Assembly (NCBI RefSeq): GCF_027531545.1
Contig: NZ_JAPZSC010000030.1
Location: 1-64,000 of the forward strand
Reading direction: 5' to 3'
DNA: 64,000 nt
Source: Silanimonas sp.
GTDB lineage: Bacteria > Pseudomonadota > Gammaproteobacteria > Xanthomonadales > Xanthomonadaceae
Shown one piece after another: positions 28,373 to 38,027 of this stretch; position 1 is the stretch's first letter, and the number at the start of each line of letters is the position of its first letter. A program made the translations under genes and the position numbers. The notes beneath the pieces are model-generated. The model was not told the origin of the DNA. It did no database searches and worked only from the letters and a program-made list of their open reading frames with translations.

Positions 28373-30122
28373 CACGTGGTTGCTGGGCGGCGCCCTCGTC
28401 GCCCTGCTGGGCATTGGCTCGAGCCTCGTTGCCCGCCGTTTCGGCGCGCCGCTGCTGCTGGTGTTCCTCGCGCTCGGTGTCGCGCTCGGCCCGGAGGGCG
28501 CCGGCTTCACCATGGCGCCGGGCATCGTCTACGCGATCGGCGCGCTGGCGCTGGCCATCATCCTGTTCGACGGCGGCCTGCAGACCCGCCTCGCACCGCT
28601 GCGCCCAGCCATCGCCCCGGCGCTTTGGCTGGCGACGGCCGGCGTGGCCATCACCGCGGTGCTTACGGCCCTGGCGGCCATGTGGCTGCTCGGCCTGGGC
28701 TGGGTGGAAGGCCTGCTGCTGGGCGCGGTGTTGGCCTCGACCGACGCCGCGGCCGTGTTCTTCCTGCTGCGCGGTGCCGGCATCGCGTTGCCGAAGCGCG
28801 TCAACGGCGTGCTGGAGATCGAATCCGGCAGCAACGATCCCGTCGCCGTGTTCCTGACCGTGCTGCTGTGCACCTGGCTGTCGGTGGGCAACGTCGGCGG
28901 ACCGGGCGGACTGGCGCTGACCCTCGTACTCCACCTCGTGCTGGGCCTGGGCTTGGGGGTCCTCGGGGGTCGCCTGATCGCCCTCGGCCTCAATCGCCTG
29001 TCGTTGCCCGAAGGCCTGCACCCACTGTTCGCGCTGGCGGGCGCCGTGGGCTTGTTCGCGGCGACCAACACCCTGCACGGCAGCGGCTTCCTCGCCGTCT
29101 ATGTCGCGGGCCTCGTGCTTGGGCAGAGGCCGGTACGCGCGATCGCCAACGTCACCACCGTGCTCAACGCTTCCACCTGGCTGGCGCAGGGCGGCATGTT
29201 CCTGCTGCTCGGCATGCTGGTCGTGCCCTCCACCCTGCTCGATGTGCTCGGCCCGGCGCTGGCCCTGGCCGCGGTGCTGATGCTGGTGGCGCGCCCCGTC
29301 GCCGTGGCCGCCTGCCTGGCGCCGTTCGGCTTCCACAAGCGCGAGATCGGCTTCGTCGGCTGGGTCGGGCTGCGCGGCGCGGTGGGCATCTTCCTCGCCT
29401 CCCTGCCGCTGCTGATGGCGCTGCCGCAGGCCTCGCTGTACTTCAACGTCGCCTTCGTCGTCGTGGTGACCTCGCTGCTGGTGCAGGGCTGGACGTTGAA
29501 GCCGGCGGCGAAGCTCTTCCGCGTGGCGCTGCCGCGCCGCGACACGGCCACGCGCCGCATCGAACTCGACCTGCCGGGCCAGCTCGAGTTCGAACTGGTG
29601 GGCTATCGCGTCGGGCCGACCAGCGCCGTGCTGACCAAGAACGCCGAGCTGCCCGGCTGGGCGCGGCCGGCGATGGTGGTGCGCGAGGGGCGCATCCTGC
29701 TGCCAACCGAGGCCGGGCCCGCGCAGGCCGACGACACCGCCTATTTCCTCGCGCCGCCGGGCGAGGTCTACCGCCTCGACTGGCTGTTCGCCGAGGGCAA
29801 CGAGGCGCGCGAGGCCGAACACGAGACCTTCGGGGCCTTCAGCCTGGCGGGGGACGTGCCGCTGGGCGAACTGGCCGGCTTCTACGGGCTGCCGATCCCG
29901 CCGCGCTACGCGGCACACACCGCCAGCGAGATGTTCGCGACGCGCTTCGAGGGCGAAGTGCACATCGGCGACCGGATCGCCCTCGGCGGCGCCACCCTGG
30001 TGGCGCGACGCATCCGCGACGGCCGCGCGACCGAGATCGGCATCGTCTTCCACACCGACTCGCTGGGCCGGCTGCAGCGCTGGATGTCAGGATGGCGTGA
30101 GCGTCTGAAGCGCGCGTTCTGA
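28350..30122 (+). CDS. cvrA: K+/H+ antiporter, CPA1 family (CvrA/NhaP2)
   Basis: 590-residue inner-membrane cation/proton antiporter. Residues 1-390 form about 12-13 helices with the CPA1 ESGSNDPVAVF motif (transport Asp) and an upstream STDAAAVFFLLR helix. Residues 400-480 look like a TrkA-C/RCK nucleotide- or ligand-sensing domain, and the last ~80 residues like a CorC_HlyC transporter-associated domain, matching NhaP2/CvrA. The family protects against excess cytoplasmic K+ and osmotic stress. It starts inside the 3' end of comM (23-nt overlap, different frame), suggesting coupled expression. Confidence 0.92.
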   Translation: MEWLARTDTWLLGGALVALLGIGSSLVARRFGAPLLLVFLALGVALGPEGAGFTMAPGIVYAIGALALAIILFDGGLQTRLAPLRPAIAPALWLATAGVAITAVLTALAAMWLLGLGWVEGLLLGAVLASTDAAAVFFLLRGAGIALPKRVNGVLEIESGSNDPVAVFLTVLLCTWLSVGNVGGPGGLALTLVLHLVLGLGLGVLGGRLIALGLNRLSLPEGLHPLFALAGAVGLFAATNTLHGSGFLAVYVAGLVLGQRPVRAIANVTTVLNASTWLAQGGMFLLLGMLVVPSTLLDVLGPALALAAVLMLVARPVAVAACLAPFGFHKREIGFVGWVGLRGAVGIFLASLPLLMALPQASLYFNVAFVVVVTSLLVQGWTLKPAAKLFRVALPRRDTATRRIELDLPGQLEFELVGYRVGPTSAVLTKNAELPGWARPAMVVREGRILLPTEAGPAQADDTAYFLAPPGEVYRLDWLFAEGNEAREAEHETFGAFSLAGDVPLGELAGFYGLPIPPRYAAHTASEMFATRFEGEVHIGDRIALGGATLVARRIRDGRATEIGIVFHTDSLGRLQRWMSGWRERLKRAF

Positions 30123-30192
30123 TGCAGCGCAGCGCAAGACCGGCATCCAGGCCGGAGCAGGACCTCGCGCACTTGCGGGCCCGCGCGCTTCA

Positions 30193-30207
30193 CGTTACAC
30201 AGTAACG
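30193..30207. promoter_or_regulatory. Inverted repeat upstream of the subtilase gene
   Basis: CGTTAC-ACA-GTAACG, a perfect 6-bp dyad with 3-nt spacer, lies about 125 nt before the subtilase ATG. The gap 30123-30331 holds no credible gene. This is the only strong dyad in it and may be an operator. Confidence 0.35.
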
Positions 30208-30331
30208 GTACGACCGTCGCGCCCCCGCTTCCGGTCGTCCTGTCCCCGCGAACCCGCCAAGGCGTCGATGCCAAGACCATCGACCCGCGGGGGCGCGGAC
30301 TTCATCTGAACGTTTCGTTGGGGAGTCATCC

Positions 30332-33300
30332 ATGCGTCGCTTGCAGCAGAAGTGGTGTTCGATCGCGGTTTCGTCGGCCCTCGTGGCCATGGTGGGTGCG
30401 GCACAAGCGGCTTCGTTGGACAACGCCGCGGTGGCGAAGTCCGATTCGCCGGCGCTGAAGGCCTTCGCCGCGACGGGCCGCATGCCCTACATCGTGGGCT
30501 TCCGCGACATGCCCACCGTCACCTACGAAGCACAGCTGAAGCAGGCGCCGACGCCGCCGCTGCGCGGCAAGATGGCCGTCGACCTCGACGCCTCGGTGGC
30601 CGCCTACGCCACTCAGCTCGAAGGGCGCCAGCGCAGCAACGAGGCACGCCTGAAGGCGAGCGTCGGCCGCAATTTCGAGGTCCAACACCGCATGCAGCAT
30701 GCCTTCAACGGCATCATCGCCGAGCTGACGCCGGCGGAAGCGGCGGCGTTCGCCAACGACCCGACGGTCACCCTAGTCGAGCCCTACGCCGAGTACTTGC
30801 TGGATGACGACGCCGCCCCCTCGGTGATTGGCGCAAACACGGTCTGGGAGGACGGCACCGGCTTCCACCGCGCCGCCTTCATGACGCGCGGCCGCACCGA
30901 AGTGTCGGTCTACAACCGTCGCGCGAAGGGCGAGGGCGTGCTGGTGGGCGTCATCGATTCCGGCATCAACTTCAACAGCCCCTCCTTTGCCGGTGTCGAG
31001 GCGGAAACGGGCTTCGAGTTCCGCAATCCGTTCGGTGAGGGCAACTACCGCGGCCAGTGCGCAAACGGCAGCATTGATGCCGGACGTTGCAACGACAAAC
31101 TGGTGGGCGGCTACGACTTCGCTTACAGCGCGCACTGCACCCCCGCCACGCCAGCGACCGATCCGTGCCGACCGGGCGGCCCGTCGCGCGAAGACCCAAG
31201 CTTCGGCGACACCGACGGCCACGGCTCGCACACGGCCGGCACCAGCGTCGGCAATACGCGCGACGTGAGCTTCCGCGGCAATGCCCTGACGCTGAGCGGC
31301 ATCGCGCCGCGCGCCAACATCATCGCTTACGACGCCTGCTACACCATCATCGCAACGAATCAAGGCCCCTGCCCCAACGTCGCGACGCTCGCGGCCATCA
31401 ACCAAGCCGTCGCCGACGGCGTCGACGTCATCAACTACTCGATTGGCGGCGGCGGCCAGCCCTGGTCGGAAGCCATCTCGCAGGCTTTCCTCGCTGCGGC
31501 CGACGCCGGGATCTTCATTTCCGCTTCGGCGGGCAATAGCGGCCCGAACCCCTCAACAAACGGTCACAACCAGCCATGGGTGATGACCGTGGCCGCCGCC
31601 CAGTCGGGCCGCTCGGGCTTTGAGTTCACCCTCAACACCAGCGGCGCCGGCGTGCCGACCAACCTCTCGCAGGTGCTGCTCAACGCGGGCACGGGCGGCG
31701 TCGAGCTGACCGGCTCGATTCCGAGCAGCGTGCTGCGCGCGGGCCCTGGCTTCACCGGCACGGCCGACGGCTGCACCGCCAGCGGCGCGTTCCCGGCCGG
31801 CTTCTTCAGCAACCGCATCGCCCTCGTGCGCCGCGGCACCTGCGCCTTCACCGAGAAGGCCGCGAACGCGGCCGCCGCTGGTGCGCGTGCGGTGATCATC
31901 GTCAACAACGCGGCCGGCGGCATCGCGCCGTCGGTGCCGGGCGCCACCGTGCCGGTGTTCGGCATGGCGCAGGACAGCGGCGTGGCCCTGCAGGCGCTGA
32001 CGGTGTCGAACCCGGCGCTGGCCTCGACGGTGCCCTTCCCGGCCACCCGCATCGACAATACCGCCGACCAGCTGGCGGCCTTCAGCTCGCGCGGCCCGTC
32101 GCCGTTCTCGGTGCTGAAGCCAGACATCACCGGACATGGCGTCAACATCCTCGAGCCGCTGACGTGCACCGATCCGACGCAGCTTCCCACGGCGGCCTGC
32201 GGCAACGCGATCGGCTTCCTCAGCGGTACGTCCATGTCCTCGCCGCAGGTGGCGGGCAGCGGCGCCCTTCTGCGCCAGCTGTTCCCGACCTGGACGCCGG
32301 CCGAGATCAAGTCGGCGCTGATGATGACGGCGCGCCAGGGCGTGCTCAATGAGTCGGGGGCTGTCGCCACGCCCTTCCAGGCCGGTGCGGGCCGCGTGCA
32401 GGTCGACGCCGCGGCGAAGGCCGGCCTCGTGCTCGACGAGCAGCGCGCCGACTACACGGCGGCGAACCCGGCGCTGGGCGGTGATGTCTCGGCGCTCAAC
32501 CTCGCCAGCATGACCAACCGCGGCTGCAGCACGACCAGTTGCACCTTCACCCGCACCTTCCGCAGCACGCGCGGCACCTTCCAGACCTTCAGCCTCTCGC
32601 TGTCGGGCGTGACTGGCACGATCAGCACGCCGGTGTTCACCATCGCGCCCTTCGGCACGCAGACGGTCACGGTCACCGTGAACACGGCGGGCCAGCCGGC
32701 CGATGGCACGTACCGCTTCGGCACGCTGGCGCTGACCTCGACCGGCGATGACGCCAGCACGCGCTCGCCGATCCTGCGCCTGCCGATCGCCGTCGCGGTG
32801 CGCAACCCGGAGCTGGGCCTCAGCGCCGATTCGATCGCCATCAGCGCCCCGGCCAACACCACGCGCAGCGCCAACTTCACCCTGTGGAGCAACAGCAACC
32901 CGGTCGACTTCACCACGAGCACCACGGGCACTGGCACCGGCGCGGTCGTTTCGCAAAGCAGCACGGGCGCTACCAGCGGTTACGCCACGGGTCGCTACAG
33001 CGATCTCGGCATCGGCCAGTTCGCCGCCGATGACTTCGTGTTGACGCAGGCGACCACGCTCGCCAGCATCGCCAACGAGGGCTTCGTGCTGGGCACCGGC
33101 ACCATCCCGGCGACGACGGTGATCGGCTGGTCGATCTTCGCGGACGCCGGCGGCGTGCCGGCCGGCAACCCGGAGACCTCGCCGAATGCGGCCGTGTGGC
33201 GCTACTCGGCGCCGGCCAACTCCGCGGGGATCAGCACCGCGGGTGGCGTGCTTCGCCTGAACCTTGCGGCCGCGGGCCAGAACGTCACCCTGCAGCCGGG

Positions 33301-33682
33301 GCGCTACTGGCTGGTTCCGCAGGTGAATGCCGTCTTCGCCAACCGGTTCGCATGGTTCTTCTCGCAGCAGGGCAACGGCACGGCGCCGCGCACGATCGTC
33401 CCCAGCAACGCGGCGCCCAACAACGTGTGGACGACCCCGGCCGGTGCGCCCACGGGCCTCGCCTACACGCTGAACGGAACGGTGGGCTGCGGCGCCCCGT
33501 GGATCAGCGGCCTGGCCCCGGCCTCGGGTCGCGCGGTGGCAGGTGCACCGTCCACGGTGAGCTTCAACGTCAACACTGCGGGCCTCGCGCCGGGCAACTA
33601 CTCGGGCTTCGTCTGCCTGGGCAGCAACGACCCGAACCGCGCGACGGCCACCGTCCGCGTGAACCTGACCGTGACGCCGTAA
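30332..33682 (+). CDS. Secreted S8 family serine peptidase (subtilase) with PA insertion
   Basis: 1116-residue secreted protease. In order: a signal peptide (1 to about 27, ending AQAAS); an inhibitor I9-like propeptide (about 50-155); a peptidase S8 domain with catalytic D209 (GVIDSGIN), H297 (DGHGSHTAG) and S634 (GTSMSSPQVAG); a protease-associated domain inserted between His and Ser (about 470-545, with RIALVRRGTCAFTEKA); then a Thr/Ser/Asn-rich C-terminal half of beta-sandwich-like modules (about 700-1116). All three catalytic residues are present. The C-terminal region ends without a lipobox or LPXTG, so release by type II secretion is plausible. GGGAG lies 6 nt before ATG 30332, and a strong terminator follows. 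Confidence 0.93.
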   Translation: MRRLQQKWCSIAVSSALVAMVGAAQAASLDNAAVAKSDSPALKAFAATGRMPYIVGFRDMPTVTYEAQLKQAPTPPLRGKMAVDLDASVAAYATQLEGRQRSNEARLKASVGRNFEVQHRMQHAFNGIIAELTPAEAAAFANDPTVTLVEPYAEYLLDDDAAPSVIGANTVWEDGTGFHRAAFMTRGRTEVSVYNRRAKGEGVLVGVIDSGINFNSPSFAGVEAETGFEFRNPFGEGNYRGQCANGSIDAGRCNDKLVGGYDFAYSAHCTPATPATDPCRPGGPSREDPSFGDTDGHGSHTAGTSVGNTRDVSFRGNALTLSGIAPRANIIAYDACYTIIATNQGPCPNVATLAAINQAVADGVDVINYSIGGGGQPWSEAISQAFLAAADAGIFISASAGNSGPNPSTNGHNQPWVMTVAAAQSGRSGFEFTLNTSGAGVPTNLSQVLLNAGTGGVELTGSIPSSVLRAGPGFTGTADGCTASGAFPAGFFSNRIALVRRGTCAFTEKAANAAAAGARAVIIVNNAAGGIAPSVPGATVPVFGMAQDSGVALQALTVSNPALASTVPFPATRIDNTADQLAAFSSRGPSPFSVLKPDITGHGVNILEPLTCTDPTQLPTAACGNAIGFLSGTSMSSPQVAGSGALLRQLFPTWTPAEIKSALMMTARQGVLNESGAVATPFQAGAGRVQVDAAAKAGLVLDEQRADYTAANPALGGDVSALNLASMTNRGCSTTSCTFTRTFRSTRGTFQTFSLSLSGVTGTISTPVFTIAPFGTQTVTVTVNTAGQPADGTYRFGTLALTSTGDDASTRSPILRLPIAVAVRNPELGLSADSIAISAPANTTRSANFTLWSNSNPVDFTTSTTGTGTGAVVSQSSTGATSGYATGRYSDLGIGQFAADDFVLTQATTLASIANEGFVLGTGTIPATTVIGWSIFADAGGVPAGNPETSPNAAVWRYSAPANSAGISTAGGVLRLNLAAAGQNVTLQPGRYWLVPQVNAVFANRFAWFFSQQGNGTAPRTIVPSNAAPNNVWTTPAGAPTGLAYTLNGTVGCGAPWISGLAPASGRAVAGAPSTVSFNVNTAGLAPGNYSGFVCLGSNDPNRATATVRVNLTVTP

Positions 33683-33700
33683 GGCCCGCGGGATCAGGCA

Positions 33701-33735
33701 AAAAGAACGGGCCCTTCGGGGCCCGTTCTTTTTTT
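33701..33735. terminator. Strong Rho-independent terminator, bidirectional
   Basis: A ~14-bp stem (33701-33714 with 33719-33732) capped by a TTCG tetraloop closed by C-G, followed by a seven-T run on the plus strand. The left arm begins with five A residues, so the minus-strand RNA also ends in U. It separates the convergent subtilase and aceA genes. The clearest terminator in the window. Confidence 0.93.
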
Positions 33736-33788
33736 GCACTGGTGGATCGGAACCCGGCCCCGCTCCCCGCGGGGCCGATCGCCGCGGC

Positions 33789-35090
33789 TCAGGCCGCGAC
33801 GGTTTCCTTCTCGCCGTGGAACTGCTCTTCCTCGGTGCTGCCGCGCATCGCCGTGGTCGAGCTCTGGCCGGCCTGGATCGTCTGCGTCACCGCGTCGAAG
33901 TAGCCGGTGCCGACCTCGCGCTGGTGCTTGACCGCGGTGAAGCCGCGATCAGCGGCGGCGAACTCGCGCTCCTGCAGCTCGACGAAGGCGCTCATCTGGC
34001 GGCGGGCGTAGCCGTGGGCCAGGTCGAACATGCCGTAGTTGAGGCTGTGGAAGCCGGCCAGGGTGATGAACTGGAACTTGTAGCCCATGGCCGCGAGTTC
34101 CTTCTGGAAGCGCGCGATGGTGGCGTCGTCGAGGTTCTTCTTCCAGTTGAAGGACGGCGAGCAGTTGTAGGCCAGCGGCTTGCCCGGGTACTTGGCGTGA
34201 ATGGCCTCGGCGAAGCGCTTGGCGAAGGCGAGGTCGGGCTTGCCCGTCTCGCACCACACGAGATCGGCGTAGGGGGCGTAGGCGAGGCCGCGGCTGATCG
34301 CCTGCTCCGCACCCGGACGCGTCTTGTAGAAGCCTTCGACGGTGCGCTGGCCGGTGCAGAACGGCTTGTCGTTGGCGTCGATGTCGCTGGTAAGCAGGTC
34401 GGCGGCCTCGGCGTCGGTGCGGGCGACGATGAGCGTGGGCACGCCCATCACGTCGGCGGCGAGGCGCGCGGCGTTGAGCTTCTCGATGGCTTCGCGGGTC
34501 GGCACCAGCACCTTGCCGCCCATGTGGCCGCACTTCTTCACCGAGGCGAGCTGGTCCTCGAAGTGCACGCCCGAGGCGCCGGCTTCGATCATCGCCTTCA
34601 TCAGCTCGAAGGCGTTCAGCACGCCGCCGAAGCCGGCTTCGGCGTCGGCCACGATCGGCTGCAGGTAGTCGATGTCGCCCTGGCCTTCGGCGCACTGGAT
34701 CTGGTCGGCGCGCAGCAGGGTGTTGTTGATGCGCTTGACCACCTGCGGCACCGAGTTGGCCGGGTACAGCGACTGGTCGGGGTACATCTCGCCGGCAAGG
34801 TTGGCGTCGGCCGCGACCTGCCAGCCCGAGAGGTAGATGGCCTTGAGCCCCGCCTTGACCTGCTGCATGGCCTGGTTGCCGGTCAGCGCGCCGAGCGCGT
34901 TGATGAAGTCTTCCGTCTGCAGGTAGCGCCACAGCTTCTGCGCGCCGAGCTTGGCGATGCTGTGCTCGACCGGGACGGTGCCGCGGAGGCGCACGACGTC
35001 GTGGGCGGTGTAGTTGCGGGTCACGCCCTTCCAGCGGGGGTTGGTGGCCCAGTCGTGCTTCAGTTGGTCGGCGGTCGGCAGCGTGCTCAT
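33789..35090 (-). CDS. aceA: Isocitrate lyase
   Basis: Splits isocitrate to succinate and glyoxylate, the first step of the glyoxylate shunt for growth on acetate and fatty acids. 433 residues with the catalytic KKCGHMGGK (185-193, Cys187), the upstream HFEDQ and downstream [10 protein letters not shown] motifs. Length fits the ~430-residue short bacterial form. ATG 35090 has AAGGA 7 nt upstream; the open frame runs further but lacks similarity to the family. It is 50 nt downstream of aceB in an aceB-aceA operon. Confidence 0.97.
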   Translation of the reverse strand: MSTLPTADQLKHDWATNPRWKGVTRNYTAHDVVRLRGTVPVEHSIAKLGAQKLWRYLQTEDFINALGALTGNQAMQQVKAGLKAIYLSGWQVAADANLAGEMYPDQSLYPANSVPQVVKRINNTLLRADQIQCAEGQGDIDYLQPIVADAEAGFGGVLNAFELMKAMIEAGASGVHFEDQLASVKKCGHMGGKVLVPTREAIEKLNAARLAADVMGVPTLIVARTDAEAADLLTSDIDANDKPFCTGQRTVEGFYKTRPGAEQAISRGLAYAPYADLVWCETGKPDLAFAKRFAEAIHAKYPGKPLAYNCSPSFNWKKNLDDATIARFQKELAAMGYKFQFITLAGFHSLNYGMFDLAHGYARRQMSAFVELQEREFAAADRGFTAVKHQREVGTGYFDAVTQTIQAGQSSTTAMRGSTEEEQFHGEKETVAA

Positions 35091-35140
35091 GGCGGTGTCC
35101 TTGCGAGGTGTCGTGGGGTCGGGGAGCGGAGGGAGGGGGA

Positions 35141-36826
35141 TCAGGGGGTACGGAGTTCGGCCTCGACCAGCTGCGGATAGGCCGCACCGGTGAGGAAGGG
35201 TTCGAGCGTGGTGGCGTGGGTGAGGCGGTCGAGCAGGGCGATGGCGGCGTCGATGCGGTCGCCTCCCGGGATCGCGAGGCGGTCGCCCAGCCGCGACGGC
35301 AGGTTGATCAGCGCGCGCTCGAACAGCGCCCAGTCGACCGGCGTGCCGTCGTCGAGGTGCAGTGGTTCGGCGGGGACGCCGTTCTTCGCGGCGACCTGCG
35401 GGTGGTGCAGCCAGCGCCACAGTTGGGTACGGCTGATCTCGGCGGTGGCGGCGTCCTCCATCAGGTGGTGGATCGGCACGCAGCCGCTTCCGGCCAGCCA
35501 CGCCGCCATGTAGCGCACGCAGACGTCGACGTTGTTGTCGAAGCCGGCGCGGGTGATGGTGCCGAGAGAGGGCTTCAGCAGGTCGTCGCGCGTCACCTGC
35601 ACGTCCTCGCGCTTGACGTGGTGCTGGTTGGGCTTCGGCATGTGCGCGTCGAAGACCTCGCGCGCGATCGGGATCAGGGCCGGATGCGCCACCCAGGTGC
35701 CGTCGTGGCCGGCGGTGACTTCGCGCAGCTTGTCGGCGCGCACGCGCTGCATCGCGCGCTCGTTGGCCTCGTCATCGCCCTTGATCGGGATCTGCGCGGC
35801 CATGCCGCCCATCGCATGCGCACCACGGCGGTGGCAGGTCTGGATCAACAGTTCCGAATAGGCCTTCAGGAACGGCTGGGCCATCGTCACCTGGCCACGC
35901 TCCGGCAGCACCTTGTCGGCGTGGCGGCGCAGCGTCTTCAGCCAGCTGAAGATGTAGTCCCAGCGACCGCAGTTCAGGCCGACGATGCGGCCGCGCAGCG
36001 CGTGCAGGATCTCGTGCATCTCGAACACGGCCGGCAGCGTTTCGATCAGCACCGTCGCCTTCATCGTGCCCACCGGCAGGTTGAGGCGCACTTCGAGGAA
36101 AGCCATCACCTCGTCCCACAGGCGCGCTTCCTCCATGCACTCCATCTTCGGCAGGTAGAAGTACGGGCCGCGCTCGCGCCAGGCGAGCGTCTTGGCGTTG
36201 TGGAAGGCGAAGGTGGCGAGGTCGAACAGGCCGCCACCCATCGGCTGGCCGTCGACCGTCACGTGCATCTCGTCGAGGTGCCAGCCGCGCGGGCGGACGA
36301 TCAGCACGGTCTTGCTCGCCGGGTCGAGCGCGTAGCGCTTGCCGGTCTCGGGGGCGGTGAAGGTCAGGATGCCGTCGACGGCGTCGCGCAGCGCGCGCTG
36401 GCCGGTGATCTGGTTGGCGAAAGACGGCGCGTTGCTGTCCTCAAAGTCGGCCATGAAGCAGTTCGCGCCGGAGTTCAGCGCGTTGATGACCATCTTCGGG
36501 TCGACCGGGCCGGTGATCTCGACGCGGCGGTCCTGCAGGGCGGCCGGGATCGGCGCCACGGTCCAGTCGCCTTCGCGGATCGAACGCGTGTCGGCGCGGA
36601 AGTCCGGCAGCATCCCAGCATCAAACTCGGCCTGGCGGGCGACGCGGGCGGCCAGGCGCTGGCGGCGGGCCGGCTCGAACAGGCGGTGCAGGTCGGTGAG
36701 CAGGGCCTGCAGCTCCGGCACCAGGATCGTGGCCTCACCCTCGACCGGGCGGCCGACGCGGCGGAAGCCGGTCGCGGCCTGCGTGGGGGAGTCGGGGGTG
36801 CGGGTGGGCTCGGTGGCGGTGCTCAT
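35141..36826 (-). CDS. aceB: Malate synthase A
   Basis: Condenses glyoxylate with acetyl-CoA to malate, the second enzyme of the shunt. 561 residues, the size of MSA. Recognisable segments: [17 protein letters not shown], the [13 protein letters not shown] region, [18 protein letters not shown] (catalytic region with Arg and Glu) and [11 protein letters not shown]. It heads the aceBA operon, divergent from a LysR-type gene across 145 nt. Confidence 0.96.
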   Translation of the reverse strand: MSTATEPTRTPDSPTQAATGFRRVGRPVEGEATILVPELQALLTDLHRLFEPARRQRLAARVARQAEFDAGMLPDFRADTRSIREGDWTVAPIPAALQDRRVEITGPVDPKMVINALNSGANCFMADFEDSNAPSFANQITGQRALRDAVDGILTFTAPETGKRYALDPASKTVLIVRPRGWHLDEMHVTVDGQPMGGGLFDLATFAFHNAKTLAWRERGPYFYLPKMECMEEARLWDEVMAFLEVRLNLPVGTMKATVLIETLPAVFEMHEILHALRGRIVGLNCGRWDYIFSWLKTLRRHADKVLPERGQVTMAQPFLKAYSELLIQTCHRRGAHAMGGMAAQIPIKGDDEANERAMQRVRADKLREVTAGHDGTWVAHPALIPIAREVFDAHMPKPNQHHVKREDVQVTRDDLLKPSLGTITRAGFDNNVDVCVRYMAAWLAGSGCVPIHHLMEDAATAEISRTQLWRWLHHPQVAAKNGVPAEPLHLDDGTPVDWALFERALINLPSRLGDRLAIPGGDRIDAAIALLDRLTHATTLEPFLTGAAYPQLVEAELRTP

Positions 36827-36913
36827 GGGGCGAGGCGGGTCCGTAGGGCGGTGTCGGGGGCCGGACGCAACCGGCGTCGGGCATGGACCCCAAACTCACC
36901 CTCCGAGCGAGTG

Positions 36914-36944
36914 TTGACAAAGCAAATCTTTGGATACGATGTAT
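36914..36944 (+). promoter_or_regulatory. A/T-rich aceB/lysR control region: promoter and LysR-type dyad
   Basis: A consensus TTGACA (36914-36919) stands 15 nt before TACGAT (36935-36940), pointing toward the LysR gene. ATACGATGTAT (36934-36944) is an interrupted dyad (ATAC-N3-GTAT) overlapping that -10, as expected for an autoregulating LysR-type operator. This is the most A/T-rich intergenic stretch nearby. Confidence 0.5.
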
Positions 36945-36971
36945 GAGTTCCTCAAATACCTATAGGAAAAC

Positions 36972-37982
36972 ATGGCCAACGTGACGCGAAAGCGCGCTCA
37001 AAAGGCGGCTACGGAGCGGAAGCCCGAGGTCGACTCGGGGCGCTTCTACTACAAGGGCAGCCGCCTCAAGCCCTTGCAGGCCTTCTGCCAGGTCGCCCGA
37101 CTGGGCTCGGTGAGCCGCGCCGCGGAAGCCCTGTTCCTCAGCCAGCCGGCGGTTTCCCTCCAGCTCAAGGCGCTGGAAAGCCATTACGGGGTGCCCCTCT
37201 TGGAACGTGTCGGCCGGCGCCTCTCGCTGACCCGCGACGGGCAGGCGCTCTACGACCTGGCGCGGCCGCTGATCGACGGCTTCGAGGGCCTCGACGAGGC
37301 CTTCCGCGGCAGCCAGGGTGGGCTTGACGGCGGCGAACTGCACATCGCCGCGGGCAGCTCCACCCTGCTGCACCTGCTGCCGGAGCCTTTGGCCGCCTTC
37401 CGCGCGCTGCGCCCCGACGTGCGCCTGCACCTGCACAGCGTCACCGGCCAGGCCGGCCTCGCGAAACTGCGCGCCGATGAAGTGGACTTCGCCGTCGGCG
37501 CGATGTGGGAAGTGCCCAACGACATCGACTACGCGCCATTGCAGCGCTTCGACGCGATGCTGATCACCGCGCCGCAGCATCCGCTGGCGAAGAAGTCGGC
37601 GATCAAGCTCGAAGACCTGTCGCCGCACGGCCTGATCCTGCCGCCGAAGCAGCTCTCGACGTGGCGCATGGTGACCACCGCCTTCGAACAGCGCCGCGTG
37701 CCCTACAGCGTCGCGATCGAGGTCGGCGGCTGGGAGGTGATCAAGCAGTACGTCGCGCAGGACCTCGGCATCTCGGTCGTTTCTGCGCTCTGCCTCACCG
37801 ACGCCGACAAGGCGCGCCTCGTCGCGCGCCCGCTTCGCGAGTACTTCCCATCGCGCACCTACGGCGTGCTGGTGCGCAAAGGGCGATCACTGAGCGGCCC
37901 TGCGCGGGCGTTCGTCGATCTGATCAAACCCGGATTGTTCAAGCGCAAGGACTGGTTCGAGGCGGGGCATTCGGAGCGCTGA
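36972..37982 (+). CDS. LysR-type transcriptional regulator, probable glyoxylate-shunt regulator
   Basis: 336 residues. A basic N-terminal tail of about 30 residues precedes a winged HTH (about 34-92, with VARLGSVSRAAEALFLSQPAVSLQLKALE split across the helices) and then a two-lobed periplasmic-binding-type effector domain (about 122-325). AGGA lies just before ATG 36972. Divergence from aceBA and the shared A/T-rich gap suggest it controls that operon. The effector is unknown; the domain is of the CysB/Cbl-like fold, but the gene is not cysB by context. Confidence 0.88.
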   Translation: MANVTRKRAQKAATERKPEVDSGRFYYKGSRLKPLQAFCQVARLGSVSRAAEALFLSQPAVSLQLKALESHYGVPLLERVGRRLSLTRDGQALYDLARPLIDGFEGLDEAFRGSQGGLDGGELHIAAGSSTLLHLLPEPLAAFRALRPDVRLHLHSVTGQAGLAKLRADEVDFAVGAMWEVPNDIDYAPLQRFDAMLITAPQHPLAKKSAIKLEDLSPHGLILPPKQLSTWRMVTTAFEQRRVPYSVAIEVGGWEVIKQYVAQDLGISVVSALCLTDADKARLVARPLREYFPSRTYGVLVRKGRSLSGPARAFVDLIKPGLFKRKDWFEAGHSER

Positions 37983-37990
37983 AGCCGTCG

Positions 37991-38020
37991 TGTAAGGATC
38001 CGCGATGCCGGCGCGTATCA
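37991..38020 (+). promoter_or_regulatory. Candidate ECF-type promoter of the sigma-factor gene
   Basis: TGTAAGG (37991-37997), a 16-nt spacer, CGTATCA (38014-38020). The TGTAA-like -35 and CGTAT-like -10 with this spacing resemble promoters read by ECF sigma factors rather than sigma-70, and it sits directly before an ECF gene, suggesting autoregulation. A start about 6-7 nt past the -10 would be at or near ATG 38028 (leaderless), or 22 nt before Met8. Confidence 0.45.
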
Positions 38021-38027
38021 CCCCGGC

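Noticed and set aside
28308-30053. Long minus-strand frame opposite the K+/H+ antiporter.
   Set aside because: Gln/Arg/His-rich shadow without motifs.
30123-30331. Possible small gene between the antiporter and the subtilase.
   Set aside because: Short frames there have neither a ribosome-binding site nor coding character; treated as a control region.
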